Shown here in pieces: positions 21,817-28,972 of a stretch of DNA of 28,972 nt. Positions within the stretch are counted from its first letter, which is position 1. The number at the start of each line of letters is the position of its first letter. Origin of the DNA: Dehalococcoidia bacterium UBA2777. Lineage in GTDB: Bacteria > Chloroflexota > Dehalococcoidia > UBA2247 > UBA2777. Under the pieces are notes generated by a model. The model saw only the letters and a program-made list of their open reading frames with translations, made no database searches and was not told the DNA's origin. The stretch covers positions 1-28,972 of the forward strand of contig DEIJ01000047.1 of the NCBI GenBank assembly GCA_002352365.1. Reading direction: 5' to 3'. The position numbers and the translations under genes are program-made.

Positions 21817-23133
21817 ATGGTGGCTGAAGAGATGATAAAGAGGATCGGTCCATGCCCTACCTTGAGGGGTGAGATTATCTCTCCTGGTGACAAATCTATC
21901 TCCCACCGCGCTGCTATCCTCAATGGCATAGCTTGTGGGAAGGCGACGATAAGCAATTTCTCATCGGGAGCTGATTGCCTTTCCACTGTTTCCTGCCTAA
22001 AGGCCTTGGGGGTGGAACTAAAGCGAATCTCTTCCCTCCCTGTTGCGTTCGAAGTTCAGGGGGTAGGGGGGCAAGGGTTGCATGAGGCTGAAGATGTGCT
22101 CCAGGCAGGGAACAGCGCCACTACTATGCGCCTACTTGCAGGGTTACTTGCCACACAATCCTTCCTGTCTATCATCAGCGGTGATAGCTCGCTGCGCTCT
22201 CGCCCTATGGGGAGGCTGATCCACCCCCTTCGTTTAATGGGGGCAAGCGTTTGGGGTAGGGGGGGAGATTACCTAGCCCCCCTTGTTATCAGAGGGGGAG
22301 AACTCCACGGCATAACCTATTCCCTGCCTGTCCCTAGTGCCCAGCTAAAGTCAGCGCTGATGATTGCTGCTCTTTTTGCTTCGGGGAAAACAGAGATTAT
22401 CGAAGCTGCCCCTTCTCGGGATCACACTGAGCGATTGCTCCAAACCATGGGGGCAAGAATCGAAAAAAGTGATCGCAGTATTACCATTATTCCCCAGGAT
22501 ATCCCTTTAAGATCTACCGACGTTTGCATCCCGGGGGATATTAGCTCTGCCGCTTATTGGCTGGTAGCCGGAGCAATTCACCCTGACGCTCGCATTAAGG
22601 TGCGGGATGTAGGCATCAATCCCACAAGGACAGGCATCATCGATGTTTTATTACAGATGGGAGCAAGGCTGAAAGTCGAAAATCAACACTGGGAAGGAAA
22701 TGAGCCCGTTGCTGACCTTGTAATTGAATCCAGCGAACTAGTGAGCATTTGTCTTAGTGGTGAGCTAGTTCCTCGGCTTATTGATGAGATTCCCCTAATT
22801 GCCTTGGCAGCTTGTAGGGCTAGTGGCACCACACTGATCCAAGATGCAACCGAGCTGCGGGTAAAGGAGGTGGATAGAATTAGTACCACCCTGAAGGAGT
22901 TCTCCAAAATGGGGGCAAAGATGGAGGAATTACCCGATGGCATGCTCATTCATGGCGGAAATCAATTGCATGGCAGCCACTGTTCCAGCTATAGAGATCA
23001 TCGTTTGGCAATGACCCTAGCTGTGGCAGGACTTGTAGCGTGTGGAGAGACAATAATCCACCACGCTGAGGCAGCCGATGTTTCTTATCCTAACTTTTGG
23101 CAGGATATAGACAAGCTGAGGCAAACCGCGTGA
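21817..23133 (+). CDS. aroA: 3-phosphoshikimate 1-carboxyvinyltransferase (EPSP synthase)
   Basis: A 438-residue enzyme of the shikimate pathway, joining shikimate-3-phosphate and PEP. Seen: SPGDKSISHR at 22-31, GNSATTMRLLAGLLA at 98-112, RPMGRLIHPL near 128-137, DEIPLIALAA near 323-332, LRVKEVDRI near 348-356, YRDHRLAMTLA near 391-401. The motif that is GNAGT in E. coli reads GNSAT, so Ala101 takes the place of Gly96, and RPMxRLxxPLxxMGA looks like the class II branch. The start has only a weak ribosome-binding site (AAGGTAG), and an ATG four bases upstream is out of frame. A GTGAAC-TG-GTTCAC inverted repeat covers the stop codon. Confidence 0.93.
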   Translation: MVAEEMIKRIGPCPTLRGEIISPGDKSISHRAAILNGIACGKATISNFSSGADCLSTVSCLKALGVELKRISSLPVAFEVQGVGGQGLHEAEDVLQAGNSATTMRLLAGLLATQSFLSIISGDSSLRSRPMGRLIHPLRLMGASVWGRGGDYLAPLVIRGGELHGITYSLPVPSAQLKSALMIAALFASGKTEIIEAAPSRDHTERLLQTMGARIEKSDRSITIIPQDIPLRSTDVCIPGDISSAAYWLVAGAIHPDARIKVRDVGINPTRTGIIDVLLQMGARLKVENQHWEGNEPVADLVIESSELVSICLSGELVPRLIDEIPLIALAACRASGTTLIQDATELRVKEVDRISTTLKEFSKMGAKMEELPDGMLIHGGNQLHGSHCSSYRDHRLAMTLAVAGLVACGETIIHHAEAADVSYPNFWQDIDKLRQTA

Positions 23134-23237
23134 ACTGGTTCACCTCGGCTATGGCAATTTATGGATAGCGACCATATTGGTCTCACCACAATAACTTGGG
23201 AAAACCATCGCCAACAAGTCGGTGGCTAAGCAGACGC

Positions 23238-23849
23238 GTGGATAACGAGAAGCAGAGGCCTTCGATTTTTGTCCTTTCTGGCCCCTCTGGCGTAGGGAAG
23301 GATACCATATTAAATAGAATGAAACAACTGGCGTATCCTGTCTACTATGTGGTGACGGCAACCACCCGCCCCCAACGGCCAGGGGAGAAGGAGGGGATGG
23401 ATTATTATTTTCTTTCCGAGGCAGATTTCCACCGCATGGTAGAGAGGGGAGAATTACTGGAGTGGGCCCATGTGTATGATCACTTCTATGGAGTGCCCAA
23501 GCAACAAGTCGAGCAAGCTTTAGCCCAAGGGCAGGACGTCATGATAAAGGTGGATGTCCAAGGGGCGGCCACTATTAAGCGCCTTTTCCCTGAAGCAGTG
23601 CTTATCTTCCTTGCCCCCCCTTCCATGGAGGAGCTGGCACAGCGCCTCAGACGACGCGAAACTGAATCTGCCTGTGGTGGGGAGCTACGCATAAAAACTG
23701 CCGCAGAGGAAATGAAGAGTTTGCCTCTATTTGATTATGTGGTAATAAACCACCAGAATAAAATGGCACAGACAATCTCTCAGATTGAGGCCATTATCAC
23801 TGCGGAGAAATGCCGGGTGAAACCTACTCTACCCCTCCATTCTCTCTAG
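23238..23849 (+). CDS. gmk: Guanylate kinase
   Basis: Phosphorylates GMP to GDP. Seen: P-loop SGPSGVGKDT, the GMP-binding stretch TATTRPQRPGEKEGMDYYF, GELLEWAHVYDHFYGVP, and the lid region RLRRRETE. I choose the GTG at 23238 (203 residues), which puts the P-loop at the usual distance from the N-terminus. A TTG at 23196 in the same frame would add 14 residues. Neither has a good ribosome-binding site, so the start is uncertain. The last 21 bases overlap the end of lysC on the other strand. It follows aroA by 104 bases. Confidence 0.9.
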   Translation: MDNEKQRPSIFVLSGPSGVGKDTILNRMKQLAYPVYYVVTATTRPQRPGEKEGMDYYFLSEADFHRMVERGELLEWAHVYDHFYGVPKQQVEQALAQGQDVMIKVDVQGAATIKRLFPEAVLIFLAPPSMEELAQRLRRRETESACGGELRIKTAAEEMKSLPLFDYVVINHQNKMAQTISQIEAIITAEKCRVKPTLPLHSL

Positions 23850-25052
23850 CTCGAAGGCCTTATGCAAAGTACGGACAGCATCCTCTACTCTCCCTTCACC
23901 GATAAGGCAAGTGATTCTTATCTCTGAGGTGGTGATGAGCTCGATATTAATACCCGCATCGTAGAGTGCCCTAAACATCCTTGCCGCATAGCCCGGGGTA
24001 TTTTGCATCCCGGTGCCTATGATGCTGACCTTACCCAACTTGGCATCGGTGGCGCAATATCTAGCTCCAATAGACTTAGCGATTGGCTCGATCAGTTGCA
24101 CTGCTTTGCCCAAGTCATTGCGGGTGACAGTGAAAGTGAGATCAGTAATTCCGTTGATGCTGGCGTTCTGAACAATAGTATCCACACTTATACCTGCCTG
24201 GGCCAAGGACTCAAACAGAGTGGTGGCTATACCAGGCCGATCGGGAACACCAACAACAGTCACCTTGGCTACGTTGAGATCATGAGCAATGCCACGAACC
24301 TTGTTTCGCGCCTCCATAGGGATACCTCCCTGAATAATAGTTCCTGAACCTTGGGTGAAGCTGGAAGCTACCAATATTGGTATATTATATAGCTCAGCCA
24401 ACTCCACAGCTCGAGGGTGTATCACTTTCGCCCCATAGCTGGCTAACTCCAGCATCTCTTGGGAGTTGATTTGGTTTAACTTGCCTGCCTGGGGAACAAT
24501 ACGAGGATCGGCGGTATAAACACCTTCAACATCAGTATAGATTTCACATATGTTTGCCCCTAATCTTGCTGCCAAGGCTACTGCTGTGGTATCTGAGCCA
24601 CCTCGACCTAAAGTAGTGGTATCCATCTCCTCGGTTATCCCTTGAAAGCCGGCGACGATAACAATGTTATCCTTCTCCAGCTCCTTGAAAATGCGCTGGG
24701 GTTCGATGGTGTGGATCCGAGCTCGACTATAATTCGCGTCGGTGTAAATCCCTGCCTGTGCGCCACTGAGGCTGACCGCTTTATAACCTAAAGATTTTAT
24801 CGCTATAGCCACTAAGGTGCTAGACACAATCTCCCCCGTAGAGAGTAAAACATCCAGCTCCCTTTCATCAGGGTGGTCTGCGACTTGATGGGCAAGATGG
24901 ATCAGTTCATCGGTAGTATCACCCATAGCAGAAACTACCACCACTATTTGATTGCCCTGTTGTTTGGCTTTCGCCACCCGGGAGACAACATTTTTAACCC
25001 TCTCAGCGTTAGCCACCGAGCTACCACCATATTTCTGCACCAACAAAGCCAT
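23829..25052 (-). CDS. lysC: Aspartate kinase
   Basis: A 407-residue monofunctional aspartokinase, first step toward lysine, threonine and methionine. N-terminal kinase domain with KYGGSSV at 7-13, FQGITEEMDTTTLGRGGSDTTAVALA near 136-161 and TDVEGVYTADPR near 174-185; two C-terminal ACT domains (about 270-400: VTVVGVPDRPGIATTLF and VSIIGTGMQNTPGYAARMF) for amino-acid feedback. The ATG is preceded by AGAGGTGG. The phosphoglycerate-mutase-like gene upstream probably belongs to the same pathway. The 131-base gap between them holds no riboswitch that I can recognise. Confidence 0.95.
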   Translation of the reverse strand: MALLVQKYGGSSVANAERVKNVVSRVAKAKQQGNQIVVVVSAMGDTTDELIHLAHQVADHPDERELDVLLSTGEIVSSTLVAIAIKSLGYKAVSLSGAQAGIYTDANYSRARIHTIEPQRIFKELEKDNIVIVAGFQGITEEMDTTTLGRGGSDTTAVALAARLGANICEIYTDVEGVYTADPRIVPQAGKLNQINSQEMLELASYGAKVIHPRAVELAELYNIPILVASSFTQGSGTIIQGGIPMEARNKVRGIAHDLNVAKVTVVGVPDRPGIATTLFESLAQAGISVDTIVQNASINGITDLTFTVTRNDLGKAVQLIEPIAKSIGARYCATDAKLGKVSIIGTGMQNTPGYAARMFRALYDAGINIELITTSEIRITCLIGEGRVEDAVRTLHKAFELERMEG

Positions 25053-25183
25053 AGTTGCCCACCTCTTGCCATCGCCGATGCCTCCACCAAACTTAATTGG
25101 CCTAGCTTTATTTTACCATACAATCAAAAGCCAACGACCATCCCTGGGAGACTAGCTAAGGTCAAAGTAGCACCGCTTATCCC

Positions 25184-26371
25184 TTAGCCCTTGATAAATC
25201 GCTCCATCAGTTGACAGCCGTCGCTTACCCGTAGGGCGCTTCTGGAAGCATTTCGTTCACCAAAGCCCCTAGCCTCATCAGCCGCAAGCCCCTTGCCACA
25301 CCAGGCAAAAGGCACCGGGTCGCTGGTATGGGTACGCCTCTCGAGAGGGGTAGAGTGGTCCGGCAGGACCAATATCCGGAAGGGCGGCTGCTCACCAAGC
25401 CACTTCCTAATAGGGCCGATAACAAGGTGATCGAAGTTCTCGATAGCCTTGATTTTCTGGTGCAGGTCAGCATTGTGGCTAGCCTCGTCAGGAGCTTCCA
25501 CATGAACAAAAACAAAGTCTTCCCCCTCCAGATACCTTAGGGCATGATCTGCTTTAGCTTTATAGTCGGTATCGTAATACCCCGTCGCCCCTGGCACCTC
25601 AATGGGTTTAAGGCCGATCAGTGTGGCGATCCCCTTGACCAGATCCACCGCTGTGATAACCCCGCCCCCAACCCCGAATCGGTCCCTAAATGAGGGCATC
25701 TGGGAGGCAGTGCCTTGTCCCCAAAACCAGAGCATGTTGGCAGGATTTTGCCCTCGAGCCAAGCGAGCCCTGTTGATCTTGTGGCTCGAGAGTAGCTGGT
25801 AGGAGCGTTCCATCAGGTCGACCAATTGCTCTGCACCCTCTCCTTGAGGCAGGTTTTGGTTGACCGCCTCACCGAGCGCATCATGCGGTGCAGTACAACT
25901 AATCCGAATTAGATTCTCATCCTTAATCACGCAAAGATGGCGATAGCTTACCCCGGGAAAGAACTTGATAGACTCGGTTCCCAACTGTTGAGCTACAAAT
26001 CTGATCAGTTCTGCCGCATCCGTAGTGCTGATATGCCCGCCACTGTAATCGGCGATACGTCCCTCGTGCACTGTAATCAGATTGCAGCGAAAGGCTATAT
26101 CCTGCGGAGCTAACTCAATCCCCAGTTTGGCTGCCTCTAGTGGACCACGCCCCGTATAATACTGTCTGGGATCATAGCCAAAGATAGAAAGAACGGCCAC
26201 ATCTGATCCAGGAGCAAACCCTGGTGGGATCATTTGGGCTAAGCCTAGCTGCCCCTGCTGGGTGATCTCATCCATATTTGGTGTGTTAGCTGCCTCCAGG
26301 GGAGTACGACCATCCAGCTCCTTGAGTGGATAATCTGACATCCCGTCTCCTACTAGTACAGCATATTTCAT
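25184..26371 (-). CDS. ApgM-family protein, proposed homoserine kinase
   Basis: A 395-residue alkaline-phosphatase-superfamily protein close to archaeal-type, cofactor-independent phosphoglycerate mutase. Metal and active-site segments: LVGDGMSDYP (6-15), PGSDVAVLSIFGYDP (53-67), GGHISTTDA (about 110-118), HVEAPDEASHNAD (about 285-297), PDHSTPLERRTH (about 331-342). A subgroup of this family has been proposed as an alternative homoserine kinase because it clusters with threonine genes, and here it lies just upstream of lysC on the same strand. I therefore favour homoserine kinase, with phosphoglycerate mutase as the alternative. The ribosome-binding site is weak (AGAAG). Confidence 0.82.
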   Translation of the reverse strand: MKYAVLVGDGMSDYPLKELDGRTPLEAANTPNMDEITQQGQLGLAQMIPPGFAPGSDVAVLSIFGYDPRQYYTGRGPLEAAKLGIELAPQDIAFRCNLITVHEGRIADYSGGHISTTDAAELIRFVAQQLGTESIKFFPGVSYRHLCVIKDENLIRISCTAPHDALGEAVNQNLPQGEGAEQLVDLMERSYQLLSSHKINRARLARGQNPANMLWFWGQGTASQMPSFRDRFGVGGGVITAVDLVKGIATLIGLKPIEVPGATGYYDTDYKAKADHALRYLEGEDFVFVHVEAPDEASHNADLHQKIKAIENFDHLVIGPIRKWLGEQPPFRILVLPDHSTPLERRTHTSDPVPFAWCGKGLAADEARGFGERNASRSALRVSDGCQLMERFIKG

Positions 26372-26396
26372 CTTCTAGTTAACCGCAAAGTTCTTT

Positions 26397-26423
26397 ATAC
26401 CTCTCCCTTCAAGGGAGAGGTAT
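26397..26423. other. 11-bp perfect hairpin upstream of the ApgM-family gene
   Basis: ATACCTCTCCC and GGGAGAGGTAT pair around TTCAA. It sits 25 bases before the ApgM-family start and about 70 bases before the tRNA promoter. No U-run follows on either strand. It could be an operator or an mRNA leader hairpin; terminator function is unlikely. Confidence 0.55.
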
Positions 26424-26492
26424 CCTATACGAAGTTGTGCGAAAGACTTCAATTACAGCTAGCTCCTTCTTGAGGCATTGCTGGTTATGTAC

Positions 26493-26521
26493 TTGCTTGC
26501 TATTCACACAAGGAATATAAT
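26493..26521 (+). promoter_or_regulatory. tRNA-Pro promoter
   Basis: TTGCTT (26493-26498) and a perfect TATAAT (26516-26521) with a 17-base spacer. The predicted start is near 26528, two bases before the mature tRNA. Confidence 0.7.
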
Positions 26522-26529
26522 GTCCCTTG

Positions 26530-26606
<77 letters not shown>

Positions 26607-26629
26607 GAGGAAAAGATGGGAGCATCAGA

Positions 26630-27409
26630 TTAAGTTCTCTCCTCTTGCTTAGCTTCCTCCCACAAGGTATTCAGTTCCTCAAACGAGAGGCTGTTAATGG
26701 TGAGTGCCCGCCTTCGGCAAACCTCCTCCAGGTAACGAAAACGGTGATAAAACCTCCCATTGGCCAGCCGAAGTGCTTCCTCTAAATCCACATCCTCTCT
26801 TCGGGCAATATTGGCTAAGGTGAACAATATATCACCAAATTCCTGTACCCTTGCCTGATGGTCGGGGGCTTGCTGAAGCTCATTCACCTCTTCGGCTAAT
26901 TTATCAATAATCCCCGCCACTTCCTGCCAATCAAAGCCAACTCGGGCCACTCGATGCTGAATCACTTGACTGTAGGCTAAAGCAGGCATCCCCTTGGGTA
27001 GGCCAGAGAGAATGGATGCCCCTTTGCGTTCCTCTTGCTTTAACACCTCCCAGTTTGCAGCTACTTCTTGCGCATCTTTTCTCTTCGCTTCTCCAAAGAC
27101 GTGAGGGTGGCGACGGATGAGCTTGGTATTAATACCCTGGAGCACATCCCCGATATCAAAAACACCCGACTCACCAGCAAGCTGAGCGTGGAGCACTATT
27201 TGCATTAGAAGGTCACCTAACTCCTCACACAACTTCTGATTATCACCCTGGTCTACTGCTTCTATAACCTCATAGCACTCCTCTACCAGACTTGGCTTAA
27301 GTGAAAGGTGGGTCTGCTTCTGATCCCAGGGGCAACCCCCAGGACCACGCAGCTTAGCAATGGTATCGACTAATGCGGCAAAGCTATTCAGATTCTTTTC
27401 TGTGGACAA
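26630..27409 (-). CDS. mazG: Nucleoside triphosphate pyrophosphohydrolase MazG
   Basis: A 259-residue housecleaning NTP pyrophosphatase with two MazG repeats. First repeat: LRGPGGCPWDQKQTHLSLKP (20-39), EECYEVIEA (43-51) and EELGDLLMQIVLHAQL (62-77), the EExxE...ExxD metal-binding motif. The second repeat near 150-210 has EEVNELQQ and EFGDILFTLANIAR. The start is TTG, with AGGGGAG about 8 bases upstream. It follows the FmdB-type gene by 54 bases. No MazEF toxin-antitoxin genes are near; the name alone recalls them. Confidence 0.94.
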   Translation of the reverse strand: MSTEKNLNSFAALVDTIAKLRGPGGCPWDQKQTHLSLKPSLVEECYEVIEAVDQGDNQKLCEELGDLLMQIVLHAQLAGESGVFDIGDVLQGINTKLIRRHPHVFGEAKRKDAQEVAANWEVLKQEERKGASILSGLPKGMPALAYSQVIQHRVARVGFDWQEVAGIIDKLAEEVNELQQAPDHQARVQEFGDILFTLANIARREDVDLEEALRLANGRFYHRFRYLEEVCRRRALTINSLSFEELNTLWEEAKQEERT

Positions 27410-27463
27410 AAGTTATCTCCCCTGTTTGGTCCCCAAAAGTGGCAAAACTTTCTGGTGGTTGAT

Positions 27464-27682
27464 TTAATGGCAACTATCACAGCTAGTCGCGGTGCAGCCG
27501 CTACACGAGCTGGTGGAGAAAGTCGCCTCTTCGCCCTTAGACAAGGAGGCAAATTTAGACAACACCCGCTGAGCCTCGCCTTGGCAGTGAGGGCAAGCAG
27601 CACCTTGCTCAGCACAGCTCAATGGGCGTAGTAACTCAAACCTAAACTCACATTTGGGGCAAAAGTACTCGTAAATAGGCAT
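27464..27682 (-). CDS. FmdB-type zinc ribbon protein
   Basis: A 72-residue FmdB/CxxC_CxxC_SSSS regulatory-type protein. It starts MPIYEYFCPKCEFRFE, with the ribbon completed by CPHCQGEAQRVLSK, giving two CxxC pairs that bind zinc. The tail carries five more Cys and a final His (SSCSGCTATSCDSCH). I place the start at this ATG because AAGGGTGA lies just before it; a longer frame from 27700 lacks a site and does not fit the family. Function is uncertain; the fmdB name comes from formamide-use operons, and the FDH genes are not adjacent. Confidence 0.85.
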   Translation of the reverse strand: MPIYEYFCPKCEFRFELLRPLSCAEQGAACPHCQGEAQRVLSKFASLSKGEEATFSTSSCSGCTATSCDSCH

Positions 27683-27779
27683 TTCACCCTTCCTTTGCAA
27701 ATCTACAATCTTTTGTCCACGATATAGGCAGCAAACCTCATCCGGGTAGATACCGTACTATCATATTCAAAGGAAACCG

Positions 27780-27812
27780 ATCATCAGCCGAATCTCTGAT
27801 TCGGCTGATGAT
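27780..27812 (-). terminator. 15-bp perfect hairpin after the bS22-type gene
   Basis: A 15-bp stem (ATCATCAGCCGAATC pairing with GATTCGGCTGATGAT) closes on a 3-base loop, 29 bases after the bS22-type stop in the direction of transcription. It is followed by CGGTTTCCTTTG, a poor U-run, so it may act as a weak terminator or as a 3'-end stabiliser. Confidence 0.5.
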
Positions 27813-27841
27813 AAGGAGCAAAACAAACTTTCCGTGGGGAA

Positions 27842-27937
27842 TTATTTATGTAGCCGCTGCCACCGGGTTCTCTTCAATAATTTCTTATGCTTATGTTTAG
27901 CCATCTTCGATTTTCGCCACTTACGAACATTACCCAT
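27842..27937 (-). CDS. Mini ribosomal protein of the bS22 / AURKAIP1-COX24 type
   Basis: A 31-residue, extremely basic protein, beginning MGNVRKWRKSKMAKHKHKK and ending KRTRWQRLHK. It matches from memory the small ribosomal protein bS22 seen in mycobacterial 30S subunits and the AURKAIP1/COX24 domain (MGxV-KKRRKRM-KKKHRKLLRRTR). GAAAGGT lies about 7 bases before the ATG. The start lies inside the last codons of the dehydratase-family gene (8-base overlap), so translation should be coupled. It is too short for usual gene finders. Likely role: binding rRNA in the small subunit. Confidence 0.8.
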   Translation of the reverse strand: MGNVRKWRKSKMAKHKHKKLLKRTRWQRLHK

Positions 27938-28972
27938 ATAGATTACCTTTCATCACTTTGTCATCTACCTTAGCTGAATACTCTAGAGGACTAGATTTAC
28001 CCTCCGATCCTCGCTGGTTTCGCCTGAGCATATCGAGGAAAGCTTCAATCCTGGTTTGCAGGTGCTGTGTCAGCGTATAGTCAGCATTTCCCTCCACGGC
28101 TATGATTGGCAGCTTAATTGCGTGACGAAAGATAATGTCACCTATCCCTCGATGACAGAAAGCTTGAACATAATGAATCACTCCGTCCACACGGCGACGG
28201 CTCAGTTCGGGGATTATATCATCGAGCCGACCAAATATAGAATAGGGATAGGTATAATAAGTATATTGCTCGGCCAGTGATTCTGCCCTCTGGAGCATAG
28301 CGAACTGGCGCTGAACTTCATTAAACACCACTCTGGCTCCATTATACTCTAAATAGCGGTAAAAGTCTTGGCCAAATATAGGGGGTACTCCAACATAAGC
28401 AAGACGAATCATACCCTCACTATAGGGCACTCGCTTTTGACACTGAGCCAAAAAATGGCTTAACATGCGCTCATACTGTTGGTGATCTTGAGCAAAGTCA
28501 GAGCTCCTGACCAGCCAGAGGTGATTCTCTTCGCCACTAACTACCCCATCTTGCCAAGTGAGCCCATCAAGTTCCGAGGCTAAGCGGCGACAGGGAGCAA
28601 GTTCTTCTCTCACCCTCTCCGCTGCCGCCAAAGTGGTGCCTAGAGAGTCAGCCAAGGCTTCCAGACAGTAACGCATACGAGATACGTTGGGCCTCTCCGG
28701 ATAGGCAAAGGGGATAACCTTAAGGCCTTTGAGTTTAAGCACCTCCATAAGCATTATGGTATTGGAGCAATCCCCGGTGGTGACGCAAAGGATGGTGTCA
28801 ATGCCACAGTCAACCACGACACCGTAAATACCCTTGATCCAGGTGCAGCAATTCTGAGGGAAGCCGTCTCGCTCGGCAATATTCACTAGCCGTTCAGGAT
28901 CTGGGTCGCTAATAAAAACATTATTCAGATCAACAGGCCTATACCCTGCCGCCAATAACACCTCTATGGGAA
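27930..28972 (-). CDS. 2-hydroxyacyl-CoA dehydratase-family protein (5' end outside window)
   Basis: At least 347 residues of a HgdB/FldC/BcrC-family protein, whose members carry a [4Fe-4S] cluster for radical dehydration of 2-hydroxyacyl-CoA or for aryl-CoA reduction. Seen: PIEVLLAAGYRPVDLNNVF at the visible N-terminal end, NCCTWIKGIYG and CVTTGDCSNT (candidate cluster cysteines), FAYPERPN, and IHYVQAFCHRGIGD near the C-terminus. The frame is open to the right edge, so the GTG at 28961 is not the start. The ATP-dependent activator and second dehydratase subunit are not visible, so the protein could be a solo family member of unknown function. It overlaps the bS22-type gene. Confidence 0.85.
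   Translation of the reverse strand, partial: PIEVLLAAGYRPVDLNNVFISDPDPERLVNIAERDGFPQNCCTWIKGIYGVVVDCGIDTILCVTTGDCSNTIMLMEVLKLKGLKVIPFAYPERPNVSRMRYCLEALADSLGTTLAAAERVREELAPCRRLASELDGLTWQDGVVSGEENHLWLVRSSDFAQDHQQYERMLSHFLAQCQKRVPYSEGMIRLAYVGVPPIFGQDFYRYLEYNGARVVFNEVQRQFAMLQRAESLAEQYTYYTYPYSIFGRLDDIIPELSRRRVDGVIHYVQAFCHRGIGDIIFRHAIKLPIIAVEGNADYTLTQHLQTRIEAFLDMLRRNQRGSEGKSSPLEYSAKVDDKVMKGNLYG

Noticed and set aside
25053..25183. Lysine riboswitch before lysC
   Set aside because: The gap is only 131 bases and shows no lysine-box helices; nothing in it looks like a known aptamer.
28959..28961. GTG as start of the dehydratase-family protein
   Set aside because: The frame continues to the window edge and the preceding codons (PIE) fit the family, so the gene is cut by the window.

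Overview
The window is about 29 kb of tightly packed bacterial chromosome, with roughly 25 protein genes, one tRNA and almost no spare DNA. The content is that of a strict anaerobe living on acids and CoA thioesters: a 2-oxoacid:ferredoxin oxidoreductase, four tandem acyl-CoA dehydrogenases, a formate dehydrogenase built on NuoE/NuoF/NuoG-like modules, an acyl-CoA synthetase (ADP-forming) alpha-type protein and a 2-hydroxyacyl-CoA dehydratase-family protein. Several lineage-flavoured genes (an EF-Tu domain II mini-protein, a divergent YchF, a phosphoglycerate-mutase-like proposed homoserine kinase beside lysC) suggest Chloroflexota, probably Dehalococcoidia or a relative. That placement is inference from gene content, not from a marker gene.

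Layout, left to right. 1-3124 (+): end of a GT-B glycosyltransferase, a GH57 glycosidase, galU and a GYD-domain protein. 3125-3397: gap with an extended -10 promoter and a HicA-like remnant. 3398-6087 (-): four-subunit ferredoxin oxidoreductase operon, preceded at 6149-6298 by a decayed acyl-CoA dehydrogenase tail. 6684-7748 (+): NDP-sugar pyrophosphorylase. 7738-10038 (-): pyrF, a 29-codon candidate ORF, the EF-Tu-like mini-protein and ychF. 10180-14907 (+): four acyl-CoA dehydrogenases in a row. 14896-20113 (-): nuoE-like, nuoF-like and fdhA. 20289-23849 (+): ACD alpha-like protein, aroA, gmk. 23829-26371 (-): the proposed homoserine kinase and lysC. 26530-26606 (+): tRNA-Pro(CGG). 26630-28972 (-): 2-hydroxyacyl-CoA dehydratase-family protein (cut by the window edge), a bS22-type mini ribosomal protein, an FmdB zinc ribbon and mazG.

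How the parts may work together (inference): acyl-CoA dehydrogenases and the VorB-like oxidoreductase would release reduced ETF and ferredoxin during oxidation of acyl-CoAs and 2-oxoacids, and the FDH/NuoEF complex could balance formate, NADH and ferredoxin. No ETF, thiolase or hydratase gene is in the window, so the pathway is incomplete here.

Most notable: the acyl-CoA dehydrogenase array carries Asp where most family members have the catalytic Glu, shows a 219-bp identical tract between copies 1 and 3 (recent gene conversion), starts from a back-to-back promoter shared with pyrF, and has a fifth, internally deleted relative in front of the ferredoxin oxidoreductase operon. No mobile element, CRISPR array or rRNA was seen. 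Promoters, hairpins and small ORFs were found by eye and have not been tested computationally.
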